Shown: positions 33,292 to 45,056, counted from the first letter of the stretch. The stretch: DNA of 64,000 bases from Tolypothrix sp. NIES-4075 (GCF_002218085.1 NZ_BDUC01000003.1:26314-90313), one strand, 5' to 3'. The notes: generated from the sequence alone by a model not told the origin. A program made the numbers and translations.

Positions 33292-35063
33292 AGGTGAAAT
33301 CCCACTTTTGCAAGGTTAATTATCCAGTTGTTTAAAGCTTGGTTAACTTTGGTTTGGTCTACTTCTTGAGAATTTTCTTTGTGGTAGTTTTTATCTTCAC
33401 CTAAAATTCCCGAATCAATCTTGGTTAAATCTGCTTTTTCTGGATGTAATTGCTTGTGCTTGTTTTTAACCATATCTACATACTTCTTTGAAAAATATAT
33501 CTCCAGCAAACCCATCGCAACATCTGTACTATCATCATCGAAAGCATGACGGGATTCTAAAACAGCGACATCGTTATATATGTGCGTCCAGTTTTGTTTC
33601 CCCTCGCGATCGCAATAATTCCACAGCAAACCAGCTTCCAATAGCCACCAAGGACACACCCACTCTAAATAATTACCGTTGTTAAATAAAATACGAAAAG
33701 CAATCCTATCTCGTCCGTTATTTTTGGCAGATTTCTCAGCTAAACGACAATGTTGCAATACATCCCGTTGCGGAATATCGGGTGAAGCCCAAACAAAACC
33801 AACACTGACAGTAATTTTCTTTTCCTCTGCCTTGACTTTGCCCTCATTCCAAGTATCATGTTTAAAGCTAGAGAAGAATTTTACACAATCCGTTGCATCT
33901 TTTCTTTCATAAAAAACACCTAAAAAATCATCACCCCCTGCATAAACAACACGCCAATTTGCGATAGCTTTACTTTTGGGTAAATTTTTAAAATAATCAC
34001 CCCATTTTCTCATCTCTGTACTAAATTCTTTTGTTTTATCGGATTCTTCAGATTTATTGGCAAAACTTTTCAGGTAATCACCAGCTTTGTCCCCATCTCC
34101 TTGAAACCAACCTTGAAAAAACTTATTTTGCTCTAATTGCTGTTTGTCATTAATTAGCTTTGTTTTTTTAAATCTGTTTAAATCAGTGAAGCGCTGAGGA
34201 TTAAGGTCTTCTGATAGTTTTTCAAATTCATTTAAGAGTTTGTTATCCTGAAAACACTTATTAAACCGTTCCTTTAATTTTTCTGCAACTGCTTTATGGG
34301 TAATCAATCGCTTGATTAACTCCGGAAGACTCAATTCTTCATCTGGGTCGATAAAAGATTCCCCATACTCTTTACTACGTTGAACTTTTTCATCACCAGA
34401 AAAATTCAACCCTGGAGTTAAATCAATAAATGATTCCCCTAATTTTTCGCTGAGTGCTTTGTAAAAAGCTGTGACATCTTTCTTTTCTTGCTGATAATCG
34501 TAGTTGCGAGGATCGGAAATTTGACCCAGTTTAGGATATGCGATCGCATCTGCACCAGAAAGGGTAGAACTCTCTCCCTGCCAGTTTATCCCAGTCCAGT
34601 CACGCCAGCGTTTTTTCTCATTCAACTTTTCCCTAACTTTACTTATACTCTCATTTGGATTACCTTGAACCCAGAAAAACTCCCATGCATACTTTGTCCA
34701 CAAACCCCAACTTCTTCTCCAAGGTTTATAATCAACTTTGATATTTTCGACATCTTCGACATTTTCTTCAACCCATTCGCGGCAAGTTTCCGTAACGCAT
34801 TTCCAAGCTTTATTTAGTGCAGACTCTGCATCTTCCTCTGGAAAATTACCATCAATAATAATCTGGTTAGGCATACCCTGAGTGATATTTATGGAAGCTG
34901 GAGAAACAACTTCACAACCATATTGTTTTGCAGCGTTACAAATCACCCAAGATAAATATGAAAGTAGATAAGAACTTCCATACAAATCTCGCAACTTACG
35001 CGATTTCTCGATAAACCCCTGCACAGGTGCAAAGGTGATTATAGTGTAGATTTGATTCGTCAT
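33279..35063 (-). CDS. cmr2: Cas10/Cmr2, cyclic-oligoadenylate synthase subunit
   Basis: The 594-residue protein starts with ITFAPVQGFIEKSRKLRDLYGSSYLLSYLS, a Cmr2 palm signature. It carries a first-palm GDGDKAGDYL and the catalytic VVYAGGDDFLGVF in the second palm, so cyclic oligoadenylate synthesis should be possible. There is no N-terminal HD nuclease domain, so direct ssDNA cleavage is not expected. Downstream signalling via a CARF effector would be needed, but no CARF gene is seen here. The Csx3-type gene upstream would degrade the messenger. It overlaps cmr3 by 13 bases. Confidence 0.92.
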   Translation of the reverse strand: MTNQIYTIITFAPVQGFIEKSRKLRDLYGSSYLLSYLSWVICNAAKQYGCEVVSPASINITQGMPNQIIIDGNFPEEDAESALNKAWKCVTETCREWVEENVEDVENIKVDYKPWRRSWGLWTKYAWEFFWVQGNPNESISKVREKLNEKKRWRDWTGINWQGESSTLSGADAIAYPKLGQISDPRNYDYQQEKKDVTAFYKALSEKLGESFIDLTPGLNFSGDEKVQRSKEYGESFIDPDEELSLPELIKRLITHKAVAEKLKERFNKCFQDNKLLNEFEKLSEDLNPQRFTDLNRFKKTKLINDKQQLEQNKFFQGWFQGDGDKAGDYLKSFANKSEESDKTKEFSTEMRKWGDYFKNLPKSKAIANWRVVYAGGDDFLGVFYERKDATDCVKFFSSFKHDTWNEGKVKAEEKKITVSVGFVWASPDIPQRDVLQHCRLAEKSAKNNGRDRIAFRILFNNGNYLEWVCPWWLLEAGLLWNYCDREGKQNWTHIYNDVAVLESRHAFDDDSTDVAMGLLEIYFSKKYVDMVKNKHKQLHPEKADLTKIDSGILGEDKNYHKENSQEVDQTKVNQALNNWIINLAKVGFHLCQQ

Positions 35064-35310
35064 TGTAGGTTCAAATTACTTTCTGAAGATGCTGGTTTTT
35101 AACTAAATTTTGTGAAGACTTGTAATCTCTGTAATGCCATCATTACCCCGAAAACTGTTGATTTTTGAATTTATACGCCAAATTCACAGCCTAAAGACTA
35201 GTCTAATTTATACAAGAGTATTAAATATTACATCCCCCCATAATCTCTTTTTCGCATAAAAACGCCTGTTTAGGATTAATATTCAATATTTAATATTTCT
35301 TCAAAACTTC

Positions 35311-36309
35311 TTAACATTTCGTCAAATGAATCAAAACTTTAGCTAATGCTTGCACCATCGGACGATTTGATAGATTCTCTCCCCGCTTCAAACTATGAAC
35401 GCTACCTGTAAGCAAAGGTGCTTTTTCGAGTAATTCGCTTGTTTTCTCTTGCCAACCATCAGCGAAGAAAACTTCATCTTCCACAGCATCTAACTGACTG
35501 TGAATCTTTGCAATGATTTTTAGCCCTAGGAGTTGACAAAAATCTTCCCACTCTGCAAATTTATTTATATCTCCCGACAAAATAATTGCATGAGTTGCTT
35601 CTTTCATGATTATTTCGTTTTCTGGTGAAGTTTTGCCGCCAACATCAATAATATTTATTAACTGGTTCGCACTTTTTACCCATTTAGCCGCTTCTTCTGC
35701 AAACTTTGGGGTAACATCTGCTTTATTGTTGCGTTTGCAGTCCTTGGCTACTGATTCATTATTTTCATAAGCTTCTTGATGCCAAGACCCTTCCCCATCA
35801 GGACAAGCTGTGATTACATAGGGGTAAGGTGCCCCTAAATTACCCAAGATTGCTTTTTTCAAACCATCCCGCAAACAGGATTTACCCGCTTGCGGTGGTC
35901 CGCACAAGACTACTTTGATAAGCGATCGCTCTGGTTGCTTTTCTTCAGTTTCAATCAAATCTCCCACTTTATACTCTGCGGAACCGTGTGCAGAGGTGAC
36001 AATATAGGTTTTGTGTCTGATAGCACCATTTGGTGTACTGATTTTACTGCCTAATTTGGGGTCGAGGACAGCGACTACTGAGTATAAATGTACGAGTTTG
36101 TGAGAAAGGACGTAAGCAACAGCGACAGTTTGGGGACCGTCAATTAAAATACACTTTCCTCCCGGAATTTCCCCCGAATCAATCATTTGGTTTAATACTT
36201 CCAGCGCATCTTTAACAATGCGATCGCCTTGTGCAGGAAGATTACGATTAAACCCAACGTGCAATACTTCACCTTTTAACTCTATCTGGTAGCTGTGCAT
36301 ACTCTGCAT
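35311..36309 (-). CDS. csx3: Csx3/Crn3 ring nuclease fused to a P-loop domain
   Basis: Residues about 5-115 match Csx3 (YQIELKGEVLHVGFNRNLPA, ILIDGPQTVAVAYVLSHKL, YIVTSAHGSAEYKVGDLI), a manganese-dependent nuclease that degrades cyclic tetra-adenylate. Residues about 130-332 are a P-loop NTPase domain with Walker A CGPPQAGKSCL and IIDVGGKTSPE. This Csx3-AAA form is known from cyanobacteria. It is the first gene of the effector operon, 247 bases before cmr2. It should end or tune the cyclic-oligoadenylate signal. A second in-frame ATG at 36300 is an alternative start. Confidence 0.87.
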   Translation of the reverse strand: MQSMHSYQIELKGEVLHVGFNRNLPAQGDRIVKDALEVLNQMIDSGEIPGGKCILIDGPQTVAVAYVLSHKLVHLYSVVAVLDPKLGSKISTPNGAIRHKTYIVTSAHGSAEYKVGDLIETEEKQPERSLIKVVLCGPPQAGKSCLRDGLKKAILGNLGAPYPYVITACPDGEGSWHQEAYENNESVAKDCKRNNKADVTPKFAEEAAKWVKSANQLINIIDVGGKTSPENEIIMKEATHAIILSGDINKFAEWEDFCQLLGLKIIAKIHSQLDAVEDEVFFADGWQEKTSELLEKAPLLTGSVHSLKRGENLSNRPMVQALAKVLIHLTKC

Positions 36310-36948
36310 TTACTATATTTTCTGGCAACAGATTTACTATGACACATAGATGGAAAACGCCCATTCCACTGCTGATTTGTTTTGGGTTTGTGTTTTGTGA
36401 GAGAAAAATTAGGCGATCGCAGCTACTTCTGTGAGTTATTAAATATTCTCAACTTTCAAGGGCAGAGCTGGGGATTTTAGTTAATGCGATCGATTAGACA
36501 GCCTTAATTGCAATAGATTTTTTAATTTTTTTCTGACTTATTAGCAATTTTCACATCAAAAAATAAGTCTTCACATTAATGGGGGCTAATTTTTTTGTTT
36601 TTTAACTTGTAGGGTTTAGAGCGATCGCACGATATTAAATATTCCAATCCTCCAAAAATTATCCAATTTTCGTTATATTCTTATCCCTCCCAAGAGAGGG
36701 ACGATTTTTGCCCTCCAAAAATCACGTAGCAGTGCATTGCCTTGTAGCGACTGCAAAGGAGAGGTTCCGTTGATTTAATGCGATCGGCTCTTGACGAAGA
36801 TGGTTTTCACAAAATGGTTTACTTCCATTTTACCTAATATTTTGGAGTTGCTCGAAGACTAGCGTAGAAGTTAGTCACAACTGGAAATATCGTTTTCCAC
36901 CGACTCAATATATTAAATACATCGAAGTCAATATTAGTGAGTTTCAAA
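36310..36948. other. Intergenic region, divergent csx3/DUF697-like gene
   Basis: No gene is visible in these 639 bases. It includes several GCGATCGC-type sites, a CCCTCC-AAGAGAGGG inverted repeat near 36690, and at its right end the 68-bp element shared with 49253. The csx3 operon promoter should lie here. Confidence 0.5.
36874..36941 (+). repeat. 68-bp conserved upstream element, copy 1
   Basis: This segment is identical to 49253-49320 at 62 of 68 positions and ends with ATTAGTGAG just before a start codon in both places. It begins GTCACAACTGGAAATATCG. The two genes behind the two copies are unrelated. In both copies the sequence can be read as SHNWKYRFPPT or GHNWKYRFPPT, so the element may derive from the 3' end of a small gene or may be a promoter. 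Confidence 0.75.
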
Positions 36949-37563
36949 ATGAACAAAGAATCCGTAGAAAAAAGCCAATTTCTTTCAGGACTAATCGCAA
37001 TTGAAGCTGGAATATATGAGGAGTTAGTCTCTTTAGTAGGTGAAGATGCAAAGAAAGCTGTAGAAACGATTAGACAACACTCTTATATTTCTGCTACCTG
37101 TGGTGTTCTTGTTGTGGCTCCAGGAGTCGATCTCTTAGCGTTTGTTGCCAATACTTGGACAATGTATGCTCGGATAAATAGCGCACTTGGTATTTCAATC
37201 AGCAAAAACATTTTAAAATCAGTTGCATCAGCAATAGGAACAAATATATTGTCAATCATTCCTGGAATGATATTAAGTTCAGTTGGAGGTTCTATTTTAA
37301 AAATAGTGCCCGGTTTAGGAACAGCCGGAGGAATGGCAATAACAGGTACTACGTTCTATGCTCTCTCTACTGTTATGGGTTGGACTTACTTAAAAGCAAT
37401 CATGTTTCTTGTTTCTTCAGATGTACCCATTAATGAAACAAACTTGAAAGTTGCAACAAAGCAAGTTACGAAAGACAAGGATTTTATCAAAGAAATATAC
37501 AATTCCGCAAAATCTGATTTTCAAGAAGAAGAAAAAAAATCCGGCTCTGCTAATGATAAATAA
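36949..37563 (+). CDS. DUF697-like membrane protein
   Basis: The 204-residue product has a hydrophobic core from about residue 45 to 160: CGVLVVAPGVDLLAFVANTW, IGTNILSIIPGMILSSVGGS, VPGLGTAGGMAITGTTFYALS. This pattern of Gly/Pro-rich membrane helices resembles the DUF697 family, often attached to GTPases. Ends are polar, with a Lys/Glu-rich C-terminus. ATG 36949 is preferred over GTG 36937 because AGTGAG is then correctly spaced, as in the gene at 49329. It is the only gene between csx3 and CRISPR array 1, but association with CRISPR function is unproven. Confidence 0.65.
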   Translation: MNKESVEKSQFLSGLIAIEAGIYEELVSLVGEDAKKAVETIRQHSYISATCGVLVVAPGVDLLAFVANTWTMYARINSALGISISKNILKSVASAIGTNILSIIPGMILSSVGGSILKIVPGLGTAGGMAITGTTFYALSTVMGWTYLKAIMFLVSSDVPINETNLKVATKQVTKDKDFIKEIYNSAKSDFQEEEKKSGSANDK

Positions 37564-37680
37564 TCAGGCAAATTTGATATTAATTAAAAAATTAATTAAG
37601 TATCAAGTTATTCGTATCTATAAAAATAATCATTAGCGTTAGCAAAATAATCCCTAAAATTCACATTTTGTTAGTAATAA

Positions 37681-37709
37681 AAAAGCCCTCTAAAAATTAG
37701 AGGGCTTTT
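37681..37709. terminator. Terminator at leader-distal end of array 1
   Basis: A 13-bp perfect stem, AAAAGCCCTCTAA with TTAGAGGGCTTTT around a three-base loop, with A and T runs on either side, can stop transcripts from both directions. It ends at the first base of the terminal repeat. On the minus strand it would end the pre-crRNA of array 1; on the plus strand the DUF697-like mRNA. Confidence 0.8.
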
Positions 37710-40700
37710 TTTCCAACTAATCCGAATTAACCCAATCGGTGGGGAACATGGGGGACAGCCAAAGTCGGACTGAGTGTTTCCAACTAATCCGAATTAACCC
37801 AATCGGTGGGGTATGGGAGAATATCCAATGCCTCAGCCAACAAACATGTTTCCAACTAATCCGAATTAACCCAATCGGTGGGGTTTCCCATGGCTAAAAG
37901 TTTACCACCTGCTGATCAAGTTTCCAACTAATCCGAATTAACCCAATCGGTGGGGAAACCAAAGGAGATGAGTATGACTACTCAACGTTTCCAACTAATC
38001 CGAATTAACCCAATCGGTGGGGTTTGATATTTTGGTAAACACCACTATGCCAAAGTTTCCAACTAATCCGAATTAACCCAATCGGTGGGGTTCTCTGTGA
38101 TGTATGTCTGATTCAATTCAGCCTGATTGTTTCCAACTAATCCGAATTAACCCAATCGGTGGGGACGGCGATATCGGGGTGGTCACGAGCAACACCCAGT
38201 TCAGTTTCCAACTAATCCGAATTAACCCAATCGGTGGGGCCAAACTTCAGCACCTGCTGGATCTTGCTTCTCAAATTATGTTTCCAACTAATCCGAATTA
38301 ACCCAATCGGTGGGGGGTTACACTTTTGCTGTTGATTTAAAATCCGATGGTTTCCAACTAATCCGAATTAACCCAATCGGTGGGGACCATCAAATGGTGC
38401 GTTTGGTGGTTTTTGTGATTGTTTCCAACTAATCCGAATTAACCCAATCGGTGGGGCAAGTTTGATTAAACAGCGAATTGCGCGCCTTAAAAAAGTTTCC
38501 AACTAATCCGAATTAACCCAATCGGTGGGGCCTTATCGTTGGTGACACCATACAAGTATGGTATCAACCTGTTTCCAACTAATCCGAATTAACCCAATCG
38601 GTGGGGGTTCGCCGTACAAACAATCACTGGACACCAGGTTGGTGGTTTCCAACTAATCCGAATTAACCCAATCGGTGGGGCCGTCGCGTTGGATTGTCCG
38701 AAGTGGCTCGTCCTCTTGTTTCCAACTAATCCGAATTAACCCAATCGGTGGGGACTTTATAGAAGCTCACGCTCTAGTAGCGGTTATAGAGGTTTCCAAC
38801 TAATCCGAATTAACCCAATCGGTGGGGAGATCAGAATTTAAACTAGAGAAGTTTAATTTTTCGTGTTTCCAACTAATCCGAATTAACCCAATCGGTGGGG
38901 GTGGTAATCAATTAACCACCGGCACAGTTACAGTTTCCAACTAATCCGAATTAACCCAATCGGTGGGGAATATGCTATTATGGTTGGTAACAGTGCAAAC
39001 TTCTATTGTTTCCAACTAATCCGAATTAACCCAATCGGTGGGGAATTAATATCCTCGAAAGGGGAGAGGCTGAGTATATAGTTTCCAACTAATCCGAATT
39101 AACCCAATCGGTGGGGTGGATACTAAAAGCATCCATAGAAAAACAATCTCGTTTCCAACTAATCCGAATTAACCCAATCGGTGGGGTGTTGACTTGACCA
39201 TTCGCGAGAGCTAAATAAATGTTTCCAACTAATCCGAATTAACCCAATCGGTGGGGAACCACAGGAGCAAACGCACTTGGGTTTTGCGATGTTTCCAACT
39301 AATCCGAATTAACCCAATCGGTGGGGTTCAAGTCGGACAACTCCATGGACTTGAATTATAGGTTTCCAACTAATCCGAATTAACCCAATCGGTGGGGACC
39401 CGTGGTATGATGGGCGGTGATGTAACTCGTAGGTTTCCAACTAATCCGAATTAACCCAATCGGTGGGGTTTTTTAATTTATAAAAATAAAAAAGAGAAAA
39501 AATTAGTTTCCAACTAATCCGAATTAACCCAATCGGTGGGGGTATTGGATGCGAAATTGGTTCACAACCTAAAATGTATGTTTCCAACTAATCCGAATTA
39601 ACCCAATCGGTGGGGACAGTTATAGGTGGTTCTGTATTTACCACCCCCGAAGTTTCCAACTAATCCGAATTAACCCAATCGGTGGGGTTTTTGGAGGACC
39701 TAAGTATGAAGGTTCATCCTCCAACGTTTCCAACTAATCCGAATTAACCCAATCGGTGGGGTGAAAAGCTAAAGTCATCAGAGGAAAATCCAGTGTTTCC
39801 AACTAATCCGAATTAACCCAATCGGTGGGGAATTGATTTCCGAACCCATTTTTTTTACCGCCGTGTTTCCAACTAATCCGAATTAACCCAATCGGTGGGG
39901 GCTAAATTGCAAACGGGTAGGCTTTAATAACAATAAAAGTTTCCAACTAATCCGAATTAACCCAATCGGTGGGGACCATAGCGGACAATTAGTTCATGTA
40001 AAAAAAATATAGTTTCCAACTAATCCGAATTAACCCAATCGGTGGGGGCAACCCAGTTGCTGGAACATCGGGGCAGCTAGTTAAGTTTCCAACTAATCCG
40101 AATTAACCCAATCGGTGGGGGCGCTGGAACTACCGCTTTTAGCACGTTTCCTTTGTCGTTTCCAACTAATCCGAATTAACCCAATCGGTGGGGCACTCTG
40201 CCCAGAGACTGGACCAGACGGCAAGCAAACGTTTCCAACTAATCCGAATTAACCCAATCGGTGGGGAATCCCGCATGCGGACCGGTGCAAGATGCACCTA
40301 CTGGTTTCCAACTAATCCGAATTAACCCAATCGGTGGGGTAGCACGTTTCCTTTGTCCCCCCCAGGGCAAGGAGTTTCCAACTAATCCGAATTAACCCAA
40401 TCGGTGGGGGGTTTTGCTAACGCTGCCAAGCAGACTTATTGCCCAAAAGTTTCCAACTAATCCGAATTAACCCAATCGGTGGGGAATCTTGGATTCACTA
40501 GACTCTCAGGAAATGCAAGATGTTTCCAACTAATCCGAATTAACCCAATCGGTGGGGATTGTTGGTTTGGCTAAAAGCCGCTGCTATAAAACGTTTCCAA
40601 CTAATCCGAATTAACCCAATCGGTGGGGTTTGTTGCAAAAAGAAATAAAAAGAGAACAAAAGTTTCCAACTAATCCGAATTAACCCAATCGGTGGGGGCT

Positions 40701-40998
40701 GGTGCAACCGCAGCTATCGCAGTTGCTTACAAAGTTTCCAACTAATCCGAATTAACCCAATCGGTGGGGGGCTGACAAAGCTCACGTTCACGTTTACGAC
40801 GTAGGGTTTCCAACTAATCCGAATTAACCCAATCGGTGGGGCTAATATTATCTTCTCTTGCGTAGCTTTTCCTAAAAGTTTCCAACTAATCCGAATTAAC
40901 CCAATCGGTGGGGATAAATACTGCCATTGCAGTAAGTAGTACTTGGGGGTTTCCAACTAATCCGAATTAACCCAATCGGTGGGGTAACCTCGGCTCTA

Positions 40999-42130
40999 AT
41001 ACCAATTTAATATGAAGCTGCATATAATAGAGAAGTGCAAACTTGATAACTTTAGATGCCCATGAGTCGTCCGTTTAATATTGAAATCGCAGAGAGCGAA
41101 GAGGAACTAAAAAAACGTTTACAAACAGCCAACTTGGGAAGCCAGAAAGAACAGTTACAGATGTTGTGGTGGCTCAAAAGTGGGCAGGTCGAGGAGCAGC
41201 AGGAACTAGGAAAACGCTTGGGTAGAGATACTTCAACGGTGACAAGATGGTTACAGAAATATCGATTGGGTGGGCTTTCTAGGTTATTAGAAATTAAGAA
41301 AGCACCTGGTGCCAACCGAAAAATAAATGATGTTGCGATCGCCGCACTCAAAATCGAGTTGGAAACTGGAATTGGGTTTAGTAGTTATGGTGCGATAGTA
41401 GAGTGGTTAAAAAAAGAACATGGACTTGATATTGAGTATGGAACGGTTTATGCATTAGTTCGATATCGATGCTTGTGCAAAACTAAAAGTACCACGTCCT
41501 AAAAGCTACAAGCAGGACGAAAAGTTGGTATCTGAGTTTAAAAAAAACTTGGTATCATTCTGAACTGTCTCAAAAAGCTTTTGGCAGAAGAAAAGTGCGT
41601 CCACTACCTATGTCAGGATGAAACTAGGGTTGGGCTTAAAACCTTAACAGGGAAAGTAATTACGGCTGCTGGAGTTAAGCCCACTGTATCTGTTAAATGG
41701 CAACGAGATAATTTTTGGATTTATGGTGCGATCGCTCCCTTAACGGGACAACATTTTCAACATGAATATCCCAAACTCAATGGTGAGTATTTTCAACAGT
41801 TTTTAGACTGGTTATCTCAGCAATTAGGTGACGACTATGCAATTTTACAGATTGATCAAGCTCCCGCTCATATAAGTTCCGCGATTCGCTGGCCAGAAAA
41901 TATTATACCTTTGCTTCAACCACCGCATTCTCCGGAACTTAACCCGATTGAAAGGCTTTGGCAGTTCATTAAAAAATCACTGAAAAATGAACTTTTTTCT
42001 TCTCTACAAAATTTACGCGATCGCATACAAGAGATATTTGATCGACTTACATCTGAGCAGGTAATTTCTGTCTCCTCTTATAACTTTATTTTAGAAGCTC
42101 TTTTCTATGCAGCTTCATATTAAATTGGTA
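40999..42130 (+). mobile_element. IS630-type insertion sequence in array 1
   Basis: The element has 25-bp terminal inverted repeats starting TACCAATTTAATATGAAGC and is flanked by TA dinucleotides (40997-40998 and 42131-42132), the target duplication of IS630/Tc1 elements. Removing it restores one 40-base spacer between two intact repeats. It holds a broken transposase gene. Confidence 0.88.
41056..42123 (+). pseudogene. IS630-family transposase, frame-disrupted
   Basis: The first part (41056-41502) codes a helix-turn-helix region (LGKRLGRDTSTVTRWLQKYR). The last part (41581-42123) codes the DDE catalytic region (YLCQDETRVGLKT, YAILQIDQAPAH, LIPLLQPPHSPELNPIERLWQFIK type residues). The middle can be followed as CAKLKVPRPKSYKQDEKLVSEFKK in another frame. 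Two separate shifts, near 41472 and near 41562, are therefore needed, which argues for decay rather than programmed frameshifting. The three acidic residues of the DDE triad are still present. Confidence 0.8.
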
Positions 42131-44841
42131 TAACGCGGCAAGCGCGACCGACCTCAAAGTTTCCAACTAATCCGAATTAACCCAATCGGTGGGGGTTGCT
42201 TCTTCTGATCCTCGGGCCGGCTGCTTGGTGTTTCCAACTAATCCGAATTAACCCAATCGGTGGGGTGACTTTAGGTCTTGGGTTGAAGATCAAGGGTACG
42301 ATCGTTTCCAACTAATCCGAATTAACCCAATCGGTGGGGGAACAAATCCGAATTGCAACGGCAATTCTAAAGGGTTTCCAACTAATCCGAATTAACCCAA
42401 TCGGTGGGGCATTTTTTGTGGAACTCTGGCTGGAGCAACTGCAGTTTCCAACTAATCCGAATTAACCCAATCGGTGGGGGACCCAAAAATCCCGAGCCCA
42501 AAGGACCACTGTTTCCAACTAATCCGAATTAACCCAATCGGTGGGGGCGACTGCCTGTCTCAAAACGGTAGAAAAGGTCGTTTTGTTTCCAACTAATCCG
42601 AATTAACCCAATCGGTGGGGGTCACGTAGTATAATGCACTACAAGTAGGTTCAACTGTTTCCAACTAATCCGAATTAACCCAATCGGTGGGGAATGGGAT
42701 AAAAAAGATAATAAATCTAATACGGAAAGTTTCCAACTAATCCGAATTAACCCAATCGGTGGGGAGCACCGGCTGGTTCAACCAAAATGACTGGTGTGTT
42801 TCCAACTAATCCGAATTAACCCAATCGGTGGGGAATAGTCGCCAAAAGTTTGACTCAACTTTAAAATGGTTTCCAACTAATCCGAATTAACCCAATCGGT
42901 GGGGGCCTGTTTGCTTTACCTGCACCTAGTTCTGAATGTTTCCAACTAATCCGAATTAACCCAATCGGTGGGGGTGGTGATAAAACTACTGTTTTCGGCA
43001 GCCAAGGGTTTCCAACTAATCCGAATTAACCCAATCGGTGGGGATTCGAGCGTGGGTTCCTTGTTATAATGCTTAACAGTTTCCAACTAATCCGAATTAA
43101 CCCAATCGGTGGGGGTCACTCTTCCACAAGAAGAGCCAATCTCTCCTAACGTTTCCAACTAATCCGAATTAACCCAATCGGTGGGGTCCAAAGTTACAAA
43201 AGTACGTGGTGTGCATAACACAGTTTCCAACTAATCCGAATTAACCCAATCGGTGGGGCCTATTGAGGTAAAACAAAATGCAAAGCAATCTGTTTCCAAC
43301 TAATCCGAATTAACCCAATCGGTGGGGGCAATCACAACTGGTGGAGGCGGAAATAACTCTGTGTTTCCAACTAATCCGAATTAACCCAATCGGTGGGGGG
43401 AAATGCTTCTGTTGACGGATCTGGCAATTCTAACGTTTCCAACTAATCCGAATTAACCCAATCGGTGGGGTCAATGGATCAGCAACGCTGGCGGCTCTCG
43501 TGTTTCCAACTAATCCGAATTAACCCAATCGGTGGGGGGTGTATCGCCAGCGTTGATTCTCTGTGATATAGGTTTCCAACTAATCCGAATTAACCCAATC
43601 GGTGGGGTTTTCAGGTGAAGTGACCAATACTCACAATACCTGGAGTTTCCAACTAATCCGAATTAACCCAATCGGTGGGGGCTCAACAAGCCGTTCGAGT
43701 AGTTCGAGTAGAAATAGTTTCCAACTAATCCGAATTAACCCAATCGGTGGGGTGGCTGAAGCTGACGATTTAAGTCAGGAGTTCCAAGTTTCCAACTAAT
43801 CCGAATTAACCCAATCGGTGGGGCTAATATTTGTAGATAGAAAAATTGAATACTTACTGTTTCCAACTAATCCGAATTAACCCAATCGGTGGGGTCGGCT
43901 TTAGTGTTCCCTCTAGCGCTGCCAAGCAGCCACACTGGTTTCCAACTAATCCGAATTAACCCAATCGGTGGGGCCAACCGCCCAACTGTACAACGTAACT
44001 AATCTCGTTTCCAACTAATCCGAATTAACCCAATCGGTGGGGGTAAGTCAATCAATCTTTGGAGTTGAGGAAACAGAAGGTTTCCAACTAATCCGAATTA
44101 ACCCAATCGGTGGGGGACACAAACTGAAAGTGTAGTTAGTAAAGAAGAGTTTGTTTCCAACTAATCCGAATTAACCCAATCGGTGGGGTAGTGAGAGCAG
44201 GAATTGCAGCACAGATCAATAGAGTTTCCAACTAATCCGAATTAACCCAATCGGTGGGGGTTGGCGGCTTCACTCTAACTTACCTGCTATAAACGTTTCC
44301 AACTAATCCGAATTAACCCAATCGGTGGGGTGTGACAGACGGAGGACCAGTGGCTAACAATGGAAGTGTTTCCAACTAATCCGAATTAACCCAATCGGTG
44401 GGGCAGGGTATAATTTCTCAAAAAAACAATTAGAAGAGTTTCCAACTAATCCGAATTAACCCAATCGGTGGGGTTTATAATAGAGGATGAGGAGCAGTGG
44501 TTTGATTAAAGGTTTCCAACTAATCCGAATTAACCCAATCGGTGGGGTTTCTGTAAGTCTTGTATGGGTGGAACTGGATTCATTAATCGTTTCCAACTAA
44601 TCCGAATTAACCCAATCGGTGGGGTGGAACAAGATCAATTACCTAAGTAATTATCTGCGTGTTTCCAACTAATCCGAATTAACCCAATCGGTGGGGCCAA
44701 TCTGGGTGTTTCTTATACACAAAACCAAGGGTTTCCAACTAATCCGAATTAACCCAATCGGTGGGGGACTTAGCTTTTAGTTTATCAAAAGTGAATTCCA
44801 AACTAGTTTCCAACTAATCCGAATTAACCCAATCGGTGGGG

Positions 44842-45056
44842 AGTTCGTCTAGGAGCCTTTGCCCAGTAGGGGTTTCAGCCGCCAAATCGACGCATCTCTG
44901 AAAAACATTATACATCTTCTCTAAAATTGAGCAAAACACATACCTCAAACCCTTGCCCAGTAAGCAATCGACACCAGTCAACGAAATAATAGGCATTTCA
45001 GCGACTTGTTGAGTGGTGTCGATGACCATGTTACAAAACCTCCTTCATAATCCTAA
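44842..45056 (-). promoter_or_regulatory. Leader of CRISPR array 1
   Basis: The 215 bases next to the last repeat match those after array 2 (54145-54363): both start AGTTCGTCTAGGAGCCTTT, contain twice a TTxCCCAGTA motif, then GCAATCGACACCAGT and GAGTGGTGTCGATGA. Conservation beside both arrays identifies a leader with promoter and integration signals; it would drive minus-strand transcription. Confidence 0.8.

Larger units (their letters stand above)
37709..44841 (-). CRISPR. CRISPR array 1, 84 repeats, interrupted by an IS
   Basis: I count 46 repeats from 37709 to 40984 and 38 from 42159 to 44841. The repeat is 36 bp and reads GTTTCCAACTAATCCGAATT at its start on the plus strand; spacers are about 34-41 bp. 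The crRNA sense is inferred to be minus: that strand ends in TTGGAAAC, a typical 3' handle, the leftmost repeat has a changed terminal base, and a conserved leader-like flank lies on the right. An IS630-type element (40999-42130) sits within one spacer. Counts were made by eye and may be off by one. Confidence 0.97.

Noticed and set aside
38104..38301. Open frames with repeated FQLIRINPIGG in the arrays
   Set aside because: They are translations of the CRISPR repeat, as are the frames at 40714, 43602, 51654 and 52303; no protein is implied.
41056..42123. Programmed frameshifting in the IS630 transposase
   Set aside because: At least two separate shifts are needed and no slippery site is evident; decay is simpler.
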